Positions 18,263-27,295 of a stretch of 64,000 nt of DNA are shown one piece after another. The DNA is from an uncultured Hyphomicrobiales bacterium (GTDB taxonomy: Bacteria; Pseudomonadota; Alphaproteobacteria; Rhizobiales; Beijerinckiaceae): positions 30,053 to 94,052 of the forward strand of contig CAINED010000079.1 in assembly GCA_903847605.1 (NCBI GenBank), in the 5' to 3' direction. A program made the translations under genes and the position numbers. The notes beneath the pieces were generated by a model. The model was not told the DNA's origin and did no database searches. It saw only the letters and a program-made list of their open reading frames with translations. How positions within the stretch are numbered: the stretch's first letter is position 1; each line of letters starts with the position of its first letter.

Positions 18263-21200
18263 CTAGGCCGCAAAATAATCCTGAAGGGCCTTTACCTCCA
18301 TGTCGCCGGCGCGATAGGCGCGAATCCCCTGCGCCGCCGCGATGGAGCCCGCCAGGGTCGTGTAATAGGGCACCTTGTGGAGCAGGGCGGCCCGGCGCAG
18401 GGACATGGAGTCGGCAAGCGCCTGCGCTCCCTCAGTCGTGTTGAAGACGAGCTGGATCTGCCCATTCTTGATCGCGTCGACGACGTGCGGGCGGCCCTCC
18501 GACACCTTGTTGATGCGCTTGGCCGGCACGCCGTGGCTTTCGAAAAAGCGGGCGGAGCCGCCGGTCGCCACGATATTGAAGCCGTTGTCGACAAGCATCC
18601 TGCAGGTTTCGAGAACCCGCGGCTTGTCGTCGTCGCGGATCGACACGAAGACCGTGCCGCCTGTGGGCACCTTGGTGCCGCCGCCAAGCTGGCTCTTGGC
18701 GAAGGCGATATCGAAATTCCGGTCGAGGCCGATGACTTCGCCCGTCGAGCGCATTTCCGGGCCAAGCACGGTGTCGACGCCGGGGAAACGCGCAAAGGGG
18801 AAGACGGCTTCCTTCACGCCGACATGGGCGAGAACGATTGGCTTGAGGCCGAAGGAGGCCAGCGTCTCGCCGGCCATGATGCGCGCCGCGATCTTGGCGA
18901 TCGGCACGCCGATGACCTTGGCGACGAAGGGCACCGTGCGCGAGGCGCGCGGGTTCACTTCGAGCACGTAGATCTCGCCGTCCTTCAGCGCGTATTGCAC
19001 GTTCATCAACCCGCCGACATTGAGCGCCAGCGCCATCTTCTTCGTCTGCTCCTCGAGTTTGGCGAGAGTCTCGGGCCGCAGGGAGCGCGGCGGCAGCGAG
19101 CAGGCGCTGTCGCCGGAGTGAATGCCGGCTTCCTCGATATGCTCCATGATCCCTGCGATATAGGCGTCCTTGCCGTCGCAGAGGCAATCGACATCGACCT
19201 CAACCGCGTCCGACAGATAGCGGTCGAACAGCAGCGGATTCTTTCCAAGCACCGTGTTGATCTGGCCGGTCTTGTCGTTGGGGTAGCGCGCCTTGACGTC
19301 GGCGGGGATCAGCGAAGGCAGGGTGCCGAGCAGGTAATCCTGAAACGCCGCATCGTCGCGGATGATCGCCATGGCGCGTCCGCCCAGCACGTAGGAGGGG
19401 CGCACGACGAGCGGCAGGCCGAGTTCGGCCGCTACGAGCCGCGACTGCTCAACGGAATAGGCGATGCCGTTCTTCGGCTGCTTCAGGCCGAGCCTGTCGA
19501 GCAGGCGCTTGAAGCGGTCGCGGTCTTCGGCGAGGTCGATGGAATCGACGGACGTGCCGAGAATGGGAATGCCGTTCTGCTCGAGCGCATCGGCAAGCTT
19601 CAGGGGCGTCTGTCCGCCGAACTGCACGATGACGCCTTTCAGCGTTCCGTTCTCCTGTTCCTTGGCGAGGATTTCGAGAACGTCTTCGGCAGTCAGCGGC
19701 TCGAAATAGAGGCGATCCGACGTGTCGTAATCCGTCGACACCGTCTCGGGATTGCAGTTGATCATGATTGTTTCGTAGCCCGCTTCCGTCAGCGCGAAAC
19801 AGGCATGGACGCAGCAATAGTCGAATTCGATGCCTTGGCCGATACGGTTCGGGCCGCCGCCGAGAATGACGATCTTCTGCTGATCCGACGGATGCGCCTC
19901 GCATTGCAGCGCGCCAGCGAAGGGCGTCTCGTAGGTCGAATACATATAGGCTGTGGGCGACGCGAATTCGGCGGCGCAGGTATCGATGCGCTTGTAGACC
20001 GGGCGTACGCCAAGGCGGTGGCGCAGCGCGCGCACGTCTTCGTCGGCAAGGCCGGTGAGCGATGCGAGGCGCGTATCGGAAAAGCCGGCAGCCTTGAGCA
20101 TGCGAAGATTGTCGGCGTCCTGCGGCAAGCCAAATGTGCGCACCTTGTTTTCGAGTGCGACAATCTCGGCGAGACGTTCGATGAACCAGCGTTCGATCTT
20201 GCAGGCTTCGTAGATCGATTCCACGCTCATGCCCATGCGCAGGGCCTGAGCAACAACGAGCAGGCGATCCGGTGTCGGCGTGCCGAGCGCGGAGCGCAGC
20301 ACGTTCATGTCGTCGCCTTGACCCAGCCCTTCGATGTCGATTTCGTCGATACCGGAAAGGCCCGTTTCCAGCGAGCGCAGGGCTTTCTGCAGCGACTCCG
20401 CAAAGGTGCGGCCGATGGCCATGGCTTCGCCGACCGATTTCATCGCCGTCGTCAGAATGGGTTCCGCGCCCGGGAATTTCTCGAAGGCGAAGCGCGGAAT
20501 CTTCGTGACGACATAATCGATCGTCGGCTCGAAGGATGCCGGCGTTGCGCCGCCGGTGATGTCGTTGGCGATCTCGTCGAGCGTGTAGCCGACGGCGAGT
20601 TTGGCCGCGACTTTCGCAATCGGAAAGCCCGTCGCTTTCGACGCCAGCGCGGACGAACGCGACACGCGCGGATTCATCTCGATCACGATCATGCGCCCGT
20701 TCTCGGGATTGATCGCGAACTGCACGTTGGAGCCGCCGGTTTCGACGCCGATCTCGCGCAGCACCGCAAGCGAGGCGTCGCGCATGATCTGGTATTCTTT
20801 ATCTGTCAGCGTCAGCGCCGGCGCCACGGTGATGGAATCGCCGGTGTGCACGCCCATTGGATCGACGTTCTCGATGGAGCAGACGATGATGCAATTGTCC
20901 GCCTTGTCGCGGACCACTTCCATCTCGTATTCTTTCCAGCCCAGAACGCTTTCCTCGATCAGGACTTCGGTCGTCGGCGAGGCATCGAGACCACGCTCGA
21001 TGATCTCAAGGTATTCGGTCTTGTTGTAGGCGATGCCGCCGCCGGTGCCGCCCATGGTGAAGGACGGACGGATGATGGCCGGCAGGCCGATGACATCGAG
21101 CGATTCCAGCGCTTCCTGAAGGCCTTTCGAAATATAGCGGCGCTTGCGTTCGGGTTCGCGCGCGTCCCACTCGCGCTGGAAGGCTTCGATCGCCTTCTGG

Positions 21201-21751
21201 CGCTCGGTTGCGTCGGCGTGCGCTTCCGCAATCGTCTTGCGGCGCGCCTGCATGTCGTCCTTGTCGGCCTTCTTCAGGTCCGAGGCGTTGGCCAGACGCG
21301 AATTCGGCGTATCGAGTCCGATGCGCGTCATCGCCTCGCGGAAGAGCTGGCGGTCTTCGGCCATGTCGATGGCGGCGGCTTTGGCGCCGATCATCTCGAC
21401 ATCGAATTTTTCGAGCACGCCCATGCGCTCGAGCGACAGCGCGCAGTTGAGCGCGGTCTGGCCGCCCATGGTCGGCAGCAGCGCAAAGCCCTTCGAGCGG
21501 TCGCCGCGTTCGGCCTCGATGATCTTGGCGACGATTTCCGGGGTGATCGGCTCGACATAGGTGCGATCGGCCATGTCCGGATCGGTCATGATCGTCGCCG
21601 GGTTCGAATTGACGAGGACGATACGATAGCCTTCTTCGCGCAAGGCCTTGCACGCCTGTGTCCCCGAATAATCGAATTCGCAAGCCTGGCCGATGATGAT
21701 CGGGCCCGCGCCGATGATCAGGATGGTTTCGATATCTGTCCGTTTCGGCAT
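18263..21751 (-). CDS. carB: Carbamoyl-phosphate synthase large chain
   Basis: Makes carbamoyl phosphate from bicarbonate, two ATP and ammonia delivered by the small chain CarA, for arginine and pyrimidine synthesis. The 1162-residue protein carries two ATP-grasp halves ([13 protein letters not shown] near residue 185, and [11 protein letters not shown] in the second half), the oligomerisation region between them, and the C-terminal MGS-like allosteric domain ([20 protein letters not shown]). It is about 90 residues longer than the E. coli enzyme, mainly through a charged insertion in the first half (about residues 110-165, around [20 protein letters not shown]), a form I associate with Hyphomicrobiales. 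The start [14 protein letters not shown] at 21751 is the conserved one. carA is not in the window. Confidence 0.97.
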   Translation of the reverse strand: MPKRTDIETILIIGAGPIIIGQACEFDYSGTQACKALREEGYRIVLVNSNPATIMTDPDMADRTYVEPITPEIVAKIIEAERGDRSKGFALLPTMGGQTALNCALSLERMGVLEKFDVEMIGAKAAAIDMAEDRQLFREAMTRIGLDTPNSRLANASDLKKADKDDMQARRKTIAEAHADATERQKAIEAFQREWDAREPERKRRYISKGLQEALESLDVIGLPAIIRPSFTMGGTGGGIAYNKTEYLEIIERGLDASPTTEVLIEESVLGWKEYEMEVVRDKADNCIIVCSIENVDPMGVHTGDSITVAPALTLTDKEYQIMRDASLAVLREIGVETGGSNVQFAINPENGRMIVIEMNPRVSRSSALASKATGFPIAKVAAKLAVGYTLDEIANDITGGATPASFEPTIDYVVTKIPRFAFEKFPGAEPILTTAMKSVGEAMAIGRTFAESLQKALRSLETGLSGIDEIDIEGLGQGDDMNVLRSALGTPTPDRLLVVAQALRMGMSVESIYEACKIERWFIERLAEIVALENKVRTFGLPQDADNLRMLKAAGFSDTRLASLTGLADEDVRALRHRLGVRPVYKRIDTCAAEFASPTAYMYSTYETPFAGALQCEAHPSDQQKIVILGGGPNRIGQGIEFDYCCVHACFALTEAGYETIMINCNPETVSTDYDTSDRLYFEPLTAEDVLEILAKEQENGTLKGVIVQFGGQTPLKLADALEQNGIPILGTSVDSIDLAEDRDRFKRLLDRLGLKQPKNGIAYSVEQSRLVAAELGLPLVVRPSYVLGGRAMAIIRDDAAFQDYLLGTLPSLIPADVKARYPNDKTGQINTVLGKNPLLFDRYLSDAVEVDVDCLCDGKDAYIAGIMEHIEEAGIHSGDSACSLPPRSLRPETLAKLEEQTKKMALALNVGGLMNVQYALKDGEIYVLEVNPRASRTVPFVAKVIGVPIAKIAARIMAGETLASFGLKPIVLAHVGVKEAVFPFARFPGVDTVLGPEMRSTGEVIGLDRNFDIAFAKSQLGGGTKVPTGGTVFVSIRDDDKPRVLETCRMLVDNGFNIVATGGSARFFESHGVPAKRINKVSEGRPHVVDAIKNGQIQLVFNTTEGAQALADSMSLRRAALLHKVPYYTTLAGSIAAAQGIRAYRAGDMEVKALQDYFAA

Positions 21752-21796
21752 GATCGTCCGTCTGCTTTCCCGCCTTGAGGCGGTCGCTGCGCGCAC

Positions 21797-21870
21797 AAAA
21801 AAAGGCCGCGAGGCCAGTCATTTGGCCGGAGCGCGTCCTAAAGCCCGTCGAAAGACGGGCACCTTTCGAC
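21797..21870 (-). promoter_or_regulatory. Structured leader upstream of carB, possible attenuator
   Basis: Read on the carB strand, the leader holds competing stems. One is GTCGAAAG/CTTTCGAC (21847-21854 with 21863-21870). The other is GACGGGC/GCCCGTC (21843-21860), which shares bases with the first. Further down, GGCC at 21823-21826 or 21804-21807 can pair with GGCC at 21812-21815; the second pairing makes a short hairpin followed directly by a run of seven or eight T (21797-21803), an intrinsic-terminator layout about 45 bases before the start codon. Attenuation is inference; the terminator stem is only 4 bp. Confidence 0.45.
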
Positions 21871-22086
21871 GCTCTGTGCGAAAACCCGAATGGGCGGAAA
21901 ACCCGTTTTGGGGCATTCGAGCGGCAGCGTCCGGCTCGAAAGTTGCGCCTGATTAGACGAGAATCTACGGGCTGTGAACCCCCGGCGGCGCGCCGTCCCC
22001 AATCCGGGCATTCCGGATGGTTGGAATGTGCTTTTCGCACGGGAATCGCTAGGTTAGGTCCACGTGCGGAATTCCGGAGGGAGCAG

Positions 22087-23424
22087 ATGATGAAAAGCAT
22101 TCTCACGGCGGCCATTCTGGCCACAGTGGCGGGCTGGACGACTGCGGGCGCTCTCGCCCAGCAAGCCACGGGCAAGGTCAATGTCATCACCTCCTTCGCC
22201 AAGGACGTGACGGATCCCTTCAAGCGCGCCTTCGAGAAGAAATATCCGGGCGTCACCATCGACATGCAGAACCGCAACACCAATGCGGGCGTTCGCATCG
22301 TTCAGGAGACGAAAGGGAATAACCAGACCGACATTTTCTGGGCCTCCGCCCCCGACGCTTTCGAAGTGCTGAAGACGGCAGGCCTGCTGGAAGCCTTCAA
22401 ACCGGCTGCGCCCGGCGTTGCGCCCAAGATCGGCCCCTACGACGTCAACGACAAGGACAATGCCTATTTCGGCTTCGCCGCTTCCGGCTACGGCATCATG
22501 TGGAACGAGCGCTATCTGCGCGCCAACCGTCTGCCCGAGCCGAAGGAATGGATCGATCTCGCCAAGGCCGTCTATTACGACCATTCCATGATCACTGCGC
22601 CCTCGCGTTCGGGCACGACGCATCTCACTGTCGAGACGATCCTGCAGGGCGAAGGGTGGGACAAGGGCTGGGCGACCATCAAGGCCGTCACCGGCAACAT
22701 GCGCTCGATCACCGACCGTTCCTTCGGCGTGCCGGATGCCGTGAATTCCGGACAGGTCGGCCTCGGCGTCGTGATCGACTTCTTCGCCTTCTCGGCCAAG
22801 GCGGCAGGCTTCCCGGTGAAGTTCGTCTATCCCACGGTTTCGACCGTCGTTCCCGCGAATATCGCCGTCGTGAAGAATGCGCCGAACATGGCGGCGGCGA
22901 AGGCTTTCGTGGAATTCACGCTGTCGCCGGAAGGACAGGAAATCCTGCTCGACAAGGCGATCTCGCGTCTGCCCGTCAATCCTGCGATCTATGCGAAGGC
23001 GCCGGAAGGCTATCCCAATCCGTTCAAGGGCGGCGTCGGCATGCCGGGCTTTCAGTTCAGCGTGGAATTGTCGGGCGCGCGCTACAGCGTCGTCGGCACT
23101 TTGTTCGACCAGCTCATCACCTTCAACCACGAGCCGCTCAAGAAGGCGATCAAGGCGATCCACGACGCGGAAGCTGCGCTGGCGAAGAAAGATAATGCGC
23201 AGGCGCGCAAGCTGATCGAGGAGGCGCGCGCACTGATTTCGGCTATGCCTGTGACCGCCGATGAAGCGAAGAGCCCCGATCTTGCCGCTGCCTTTAAGGG
23301 CGCCGGCGGCAAGGACAAGGCGCCGCGTCAGGCGGAACTCGAACAGAAATGGTCCGCCTTCGCGCGCGAGAAATATGCGCAGGCGCAGGCCAAGGCCGAA
23401 GAAGCCGGCAAGCTGGCGCGGTGA
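22087..23424 (+). CDS. ABC transporter substrate-binding protein, ferric-iron type
   Basis: Periplasmic receptor of an iron-type (FbpA/AfuA-like) importer, 445 residues. ATG 22087 has CGGAGGGAG upstream and is followed by a signal peptide ending at about residue 24 (GALAQQ). The segments GKVNVITSFAKDVTDPFKRAFEKKYPGVTI, in the first 55 residues of the mature part, and SPEGQEILLDKAISRLPVNP are typical of this family. The protein is about 100 residues longer than FbpA because of a C-terminal helical, lysine- and alanine-rich extension (KAIKAIHDAEAALAKKDNAQ onward). Fe(III) is the default guess; other ligands such as polyamines or phosphonates are possible. Confidence 0.82.
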   Translation: MMKSILTAAILATVAGWTTAGALAQQATGKVNVITSFAKDVTDPFKRAFEKKYPGVTIDMQNRNTNAGVRIVQETKGNNQTDIFWASAPDAFEVLKTAGLLEAFKPAAPGVAPKIGPYDVNDKDNAYFGFAASGYGIMWNERYLRANRLPEPKEWIDLAKAVYYDHSMITAPSRSGTTHLTVETILQGEGWDKGWATIKAVTGNMRSITDRSFGVPDAVNSGQVGLGVVIDFFAFSAKAAGFPVKFVYPTVSTVVPANIAVVKNAPNMAAAKAFVEFTLSPEGQEILLDKAISRLPVNPAIYAKAPEGYPNPFKGGVGMPGFQFSVELSGARYSVVGTLFDQLITFNHEPLKKAIKAIHDAEAALAKKDNAQARKLIEEARALISAMPVTADEAKSPDLAAAFKGAGGKDKAPRQAELEQKWSAFAREKYAQAQAKAEEAGKLAR

Positions 23425-23426
23425 TT

Positions 23427-23555
23427 TCCTTCCCCTTCAGGGGAAGGTGGACGCCGAAGGCGGCCGGATGGGGTGAGCCACCAACGATCCGTTCGCCAGA
23501 CCCCCTCCGTCGCCGCACGCGGCGACACCTCCCCCTGAAGGGGGAGGAGGTACGC
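23427..23555. repeat. Palindromic intergenic repeat (Rhizobiales-type)
   Basis: The gap between binding-protein and permease genes is filled by two facing palindromes, TTCCCCTTCAGGGGAA at the left and CCTCCCCCTGAAGGGGGAGG at the right, with GGCGGCCGGATGGGGTG-type sequence between them. The same CCTTCTCCC(N)GGGAGAAGG theme recurs near 63.5 kb. It looks like a dispersed palindromic element inserted within the operon. Confidence 0.65.
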
Positions 23556-23574
23556 GACACTGACGAAAGAACAC

Positions 23575-25281
23575 GTGACTCTGGCCGCCACTACCACCGC
23601 CCTCAAACCGCCGCTGTCCTTTGGCCGCGCGGCGCTCGCCTTGCTCTGCTTCGCCCTGCTGCTCATCTTCCTCATCGTGCCCGTGGCGACGGTGATCTAT
23701 GTCGCGTTCAAGGATCCGCAGAGCGGCGCGCTGACGCTTGTCAATTTCGCGGATTTCTTCCGCAACGATCTCTTCATGCGCTCGCTGACGAATTCGATCT
23801 GGGTGTCGGCGATGTCCGTCGTGCTGGCGACGCTGTTCGCCATGCCGCTCGCCTATATCACCATGCGTTTCGAATTCCGCGGCGCCATCTTGATCCAGAC
23901 GCTCGGCGTCCTGCCGCTGATCATGCCGCCCTTCGCCGGCGCGGTCGCCATGCAATTGCTGTTCGGGCGCAATGGCAGCGTGAACCTTCTTCTCGGCGAC
24001 TGGTTCGACATCAACATTCCCTTCATGGAAGGGCTGAACGGCGTCATCTTCCTACAGGCGATTCACTACTTTCCCTTCATCCTGCTGAATGTCTCGGCTT
24101 CGCTGGCGAATATCGACCGCTCCATGGAAGAGGCGGCGCAGAATCTGGGGTCTTCGGGCTTCCGTCTCTTCAGGCGCATCGTCTTTCCGCTCGCCATGCC
24201 CGGCTATATCGCGGGCGCGAGCCTTGTCTTCATCAAGGTGTTCGACGATCTCGCGACGCCGCTTCTGCTGAATGTCAAGGAAATGCTTGCGCCGCAGGCC
24301 TATCTGCGCATCACATCCGTCGGCATCGCCGATCCCATGGGTTATGTCATCTGCGTCGTGCTGATCGCCGTTTCATTGGGGTCGATGTATGCCGCGACCT
24401 TCGCGACGCGGGGGAGGGATTACGCCACGACGCAGCGCGGCGGCGGTGGTTTGGCGCGCCGTCCGATGAAGGGCCGTGACACGATCGTCGCCTGGGCCGT
24501 CATTCTCTTTATTCTTGCTCTGGTGCTCGCGCCGCAGATCGGTCTCGCGCTTCTGTCCTTCGCGACGGTGTGGTCGTTCTCGCCCCTGCCGGACGGCTAC
24601 ACATTCGCGCATTACGTGCGCGTCTTCGGCGACAGCTGGGGCTATATCTCCAACACGCTGCTTTATTCGACGCTGGCGGGCGTGATCGCCGTCATCGTTG
24701 GATCGCTCATCGCATATCTGGTGCAGCGTTCGGATGTGCGCGGGCGCATGTGGCTCGACTATATCGCCATGTCGGCGCTCGCCGTGCCGGGCGTCGTCAT
24801 CGGCATCGGCTATCTGAGAACGTTCTACAACGTGCCGCTGCCGAACGGGCAGGCGCTCGCGACATTCTGGTTCACCATCGTCATTGCGCTCGCCATTCGT
24901 CGTCTGCCCTATGCCCTGCGTGCTTCGACCGCATCGTTGCAGCAGATATCGCCGCAGCTCGAGGAAGCCGCCGAGAATCTCGGCGCGAACAAGCGGCGCG
25001 TCGCACGGCGCATTCTTCTGCCGCTGATGAGCGGGGGGATGCTGGCGGGTTTCATCACGGCGTTTGCGACGGCCTCCGTCGAACTCTCGGCGACGATGAT
25101 GCTGGTGCAGAGCAGCGCGGATGCGCCGCTCGCCTATGGTCTTTATGTCTTCATGCAGTCGCCCGCAGGCCGTGGTCCCGGCGCGGCGCTCGGCGTCATC
25201 GCGGTGCTGATCGTTGGCGCCTGCACTTTCGTTTCGCATTTGCTCGCCAGCCGCGAAGGCGCTGGCGCTGCCGCACACTGA
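23575..25281 (+). CDS. ABC transporter permease, fused two-domain ferric-iron type
   Basis: Inner-membrane permease of 568 residues with two homologous halves, each of about six helices, as in FbpB/SfuB/ThiP. Each half has the ATPase-contact EAA loop: EEAAQNLGSSGFRLFRRIVF in the first (near residue 185) and EEAAENLGANKRRVARRILL in the second (near residue 462). GTG 23575 was chosen as the first start after the repeat. The ATPase gene follows seven bases after the stop, so both belong to one system with the upstream receptor. Confidence 0.92.
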   Translation: MTLAATTTALKPPLSFGRAALALLCFALLLIFLIVPVATVIYVAFKDPQSGALTLVNFADFFRNDLFMRSLTNSIWVSAMSVVLATLFAMPLAYITMRFEFRGAILIQTLGVLPLIMPPFAGAVAMQLLFGRNGSVNLLLGDWFDINIPFMEGLNGVIFLQAIHYFPFILLNVSASLANIDRSMEEAAQNLGSSGFRLFRRIVFPLAMPGYIAGASLVFIKVFDDLATPLLLNVKEMLAPQAYLRITSVGIADPMGYVICVVLIAVSLGSMYAATFATRGRDYATTQRGGGGLARRPMKGRDTIVAWAVILFILALVLAPQIGLALLSFATVWSFSPLPDGYTFAHYVRVFGDSWGYISNTLLYSTLAGVIAVIVGSLIAYLVQRSDVRGRMWLDYIAMSALAVPGVVIGIGYLRTFYNVPLPNGQALATFWFTIVIALAIRRLPYALRASTASLQQISPQLEEAAENLGANKRRVARRILLPLMSGGMLAGFITAFATASVELSATMMLVQSSADAPLAYGLYVFMQSPAGRGPGAALGVIAVLIVGACTFVSHLLASREGAGAAAH

Positions 25282-25288
25282 TGGACAG

Positions 25289-26386
25289 ATGATGGACGCG
25301 AGCGCATTGAAGACATCGGCCAAAGGCGTTGTCGTGGAGAACGTCAATCTCTCCTATGGCGCAACGCATGTGCTGAAGGACATCAACCTCGAAATTCATC
25401 CCGGCGAGTTCTTCGCTTTTCTTGGGCCTTCCGGTTGCGGCAAGACGACGCTCCTGCGTCTCATCGCCGGATTCAACATCGCACAGACCGGGCGCGTTCT
25501 GGTCGGGGGCGAAGACATCGGCGCGCTGCCGCCGTGGAAGCGCGATGTCGGCATGGTCTTCCAGTCCTATGCGCTGTGGCCGCACATGAGCGTCGCGCAA
25601 AACGTCGCTTTCGGTCTGGAAGAGCGCAAGGTTGCGCGCGCGGAAATCGAACGGCGTGTCGCCACCGCGCTTGAAGTTGTGGGCCTTTCCCATCTCGCCC
25701 AGCGCCGTCCCTCGCAGCTTTCCGGCGGGCAGCAACAGCGTGTGGCGCTGGCGCGCACCATCGTCGTCGAACCCAAAGTGCTGCTGCTCGACGAGCCGCT
25801 TTCCAATCTCGATGCGCGCATGCGTGTGGAAGTGCGCCGCGAATTGCGCGACCTGCAGCAGCGTCTCGGCATCACGACGATCTTCGTCACGCACGATCAG
25901 GAAGAGGCCAATACGATCTGCGACCGCATCGCTGTCATGAAGGATGGTGTGATCCAGCAGGTGGGAACACCGATGGAGCTTTACGAACATCCGGCCAATC
26001 TCTTCGTCGCGGGCTTTCTCGGCACGGCGAACATTCTGGAGGGCAAGATCAAACGCGAGGGCGAAGCGGCCTCCTTCGAACTGACGGATGGCACACGCGT
26101 GACGTTGCAGAATGCTGCGACGGCTGCGGAGGGCGCGCGGCTCGTATTCCGCCCGCAATATGCCGCGATCGGCCTGCGGGGCTTTGCGACCGGCGGCGTC
26201 GTGGCGTTGCCCGGCACCATCGTGCATCGCGAGTTTCTGGGCGCCACAGTCCGCTATGCAGTGAAACTGGGGGCGCAGGAAGCGTTGGTCGATGCGCCGT
26301 TCCGCAGCGGCGGCGAATTGCTTGAAATTGGCGCAGACGTCGATGTCGCCATCGCGCCGGAACGGCTGCAATTTCTGGCGGGTTGA
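25289..26386 (+). CDS. ABC transporter ATPase, ferric-iron/spermidine type
   Basis: ATPase of 365 residues in the FbpC/PotA group. Walker A is GPSGCGKTT near residue 50, the signature is LSGGQQQR near 148, Walker B is VLLLDEPLSNLD near 168, and a C-terminal TOBE domain (about 250-365) carries the regulatory beta strands. Two ATGs in tandem (25289 and 25292) are possible starts; an in-frame stretch back to 25214 lies inside the permease gene. Together with the two preceding genes it makes a complete importer. It could also serve the incomplete system at 38.7-41.4 kb. Confidence 0.92.
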   Translation: MMDASALKTSAKGVVVENVNLSYGATHVLKDINLEIHPGEFFAFLGPSGCGKTTLLRLIAGFNIAQTGRVLVGGEDIGALPPWKRDVGMVFQSYALWPHMSVAQNVAFGLEERKVARAEIERRVATALEVVGLSHLAQRRPSQLSGGQQQRVALARTIVVEPKVLLLDEPLSNLDARMRVEVRRELRDLQQRLGITTIFVTHDQEEANTICDRIAVMKDGVIQQVGTPMELYEHPANLFVAGFLGTANILEGKIKREGEAASFELTDGTRVTLQNAATAAEGARLVFRPQYAAIGLRGFATGGVVALPGTIVHREFLGATVRYAVKLGAQEALVDAPFRSGGELLEIGADVDVAIAPERLQFLAG

Positions 26387-26444
26387 AGCGGTCTTCCCGC
26401 AATGGCGCAGCGCATGCGCGATCGCCGATGAACCTTTGCGACCG

Positions 26445-26485
26445 ATCCCCAATAAATGCTGCGCAATTTTCCGGTGTAGCGCATC
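26445..26485. repeat. Degenerate copy of the GTCATCCCGG-type repeat
   Basis: The stretch around 26448-26482 (ccAATAAATGCTGCGCAATTTTCCGG) matches the right half of the element at 42554-42655 (GGATAAAATGCTTCGCAATTTTCCGG) with few changes. The outer GGGATGAC end has decayed. This is the only notable content of the 139-base gap between the ATPase and GtrA genes. Confidence 0.5.
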
Positions 26486-26525
26486 GCAACTATCGTCCGG
26501 CGACATTCCCCCTTATACAGCGCTC

Positions 26526-26912
26526 ATGTCCCTGAAGCGGCAATTCTCGATTTTCGCGCTCGTCGGCGTCTTCGCGGTGATTGCGCATTACGGCGTGCTG
26601 GTCGCGCTGGTCGAACTCGCGCGCTGGAGCGCAGTACCCGCGACGCTTGCGGGCTATGTCGCGGGGGGAATCGTCTCCTACATTCTCAATCGTCGCCACA
26701 CCTATGAGAGCGATCGCCCGCATCAGGAGGCCGGCTGGCGCTTCGCCGCCGTTGCAGGGGTTGGCTTCTGCCTCACCTGGGTATCCATGTATTTTCTTCA
26801 TGACAGACTGGGCATCCACTATCTCATCGCCCAGGCGCTCACGACCGGCGTCGTCCTCATTTGGAGCTTCGTTGCGCACAAGTTCTGGACGTTCGGCACA
26901 AAACTGCAATGA
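26526..26912 (+). CDS. GtrA-family small membrane protein
   Basis: Protein of 128 residues with four predicted membrane helices. Segments typical of GtrA are KRQFSIFALVGVFAVIAHYG at the N-terminus, YVAGGIVSYILNRRHTYES near residue 50, and IWSFVAHKFWTFG at the C-terminus. GtrA proteins are thought to flip polyprenyl-linked sugars or to help in cell-surface polysaccharide synthesis. No glycosyltransferase partner lies next to it here. ATG 26526 begins right before the first helix. Confidence 0.88.
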   Translation: MSLKRQFSIFALVGVFAVIAHYGVLVALVELARWSAVPATLAGYVAGGIVSYILNRRHTYESDRPHQEAGWRFAAVAGVGFCLTWVSMYFLHDRLGIHYLIAQALTTGVVLIWSFVAHKFWTFGTKLQ

Positions 26913-26987
26913 ATCCGTAACAGCGTTGCAACGGCCCCGCTTTACCCGGAGTCTGTGGGAAAACCGAATTTGAGGCGGGAGCCGAAC

Positions 26988-27269
26988 ATGGACGACGCAG
27001 GCGGCACGACGCAGAATACCTACCAAATCGGCGATACCGTCGTGTTGTTGTCCGGCGGACCGCTGATGACCGTATCGGAAACGCGCGGCGACCGTGTGAC
27101 TTGTATCTGGTTTGCCGCGGACGAGACACTTTGCAGTGCGGAAATTCCCTTCGTCTGCATCGAAGCGCAGGGCGTTCTGGATTTCATGGGCGGTAGTGAC
27201 GACGATGAAGTCGAACAGGAGGAAACGCTCGTGAAAAAGAAGAAAAAGAAAAAGAAACACGACGACTGA
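26988..27269 (+). CDS. YodC/DUF2158-like small protein with polylysine tail
   Basis: Protein of 93 residues. The core, from YQIGDTVVLLSGGPLMTVSE to VTCIWFAADETLCSAEIPF, matches the DUF2158 (YodC-like) SH3-like domain: an N-terminal GDxVxLxSGGPxMTV and a later CxWF. This is followed by an acidic linker (GGSDDDEVEQEE) and then eight consecutive lysines and HDD at the C-terminus. The charge-split tail is unusual for this family. ATG 26988 has GGCGGGAG upstream; GTG 26955 would add 11 residues. Function unknown. Confidence 0.75.
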   Translation: MDDAGGTTQNTYQIGDTVVLLSGGPLMTVSETRGDRVTCIWFAADETLCSAEIPFVCIEAQGVLDFMGGSDDDEVEQEETLVKKKKKKKKHDD

Positions 27270-27295
27270 TTTTTTACGGAAAGTCGCAAAAGCGC

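Noticed and set aside
17984..21778. A 1264-codon open frame on the plus strand opposite carB
   Set aside because: It is the antisense shadow of a perfectly conserved carB and has arginine/histidine-rich low-complexity composition without any family motif.
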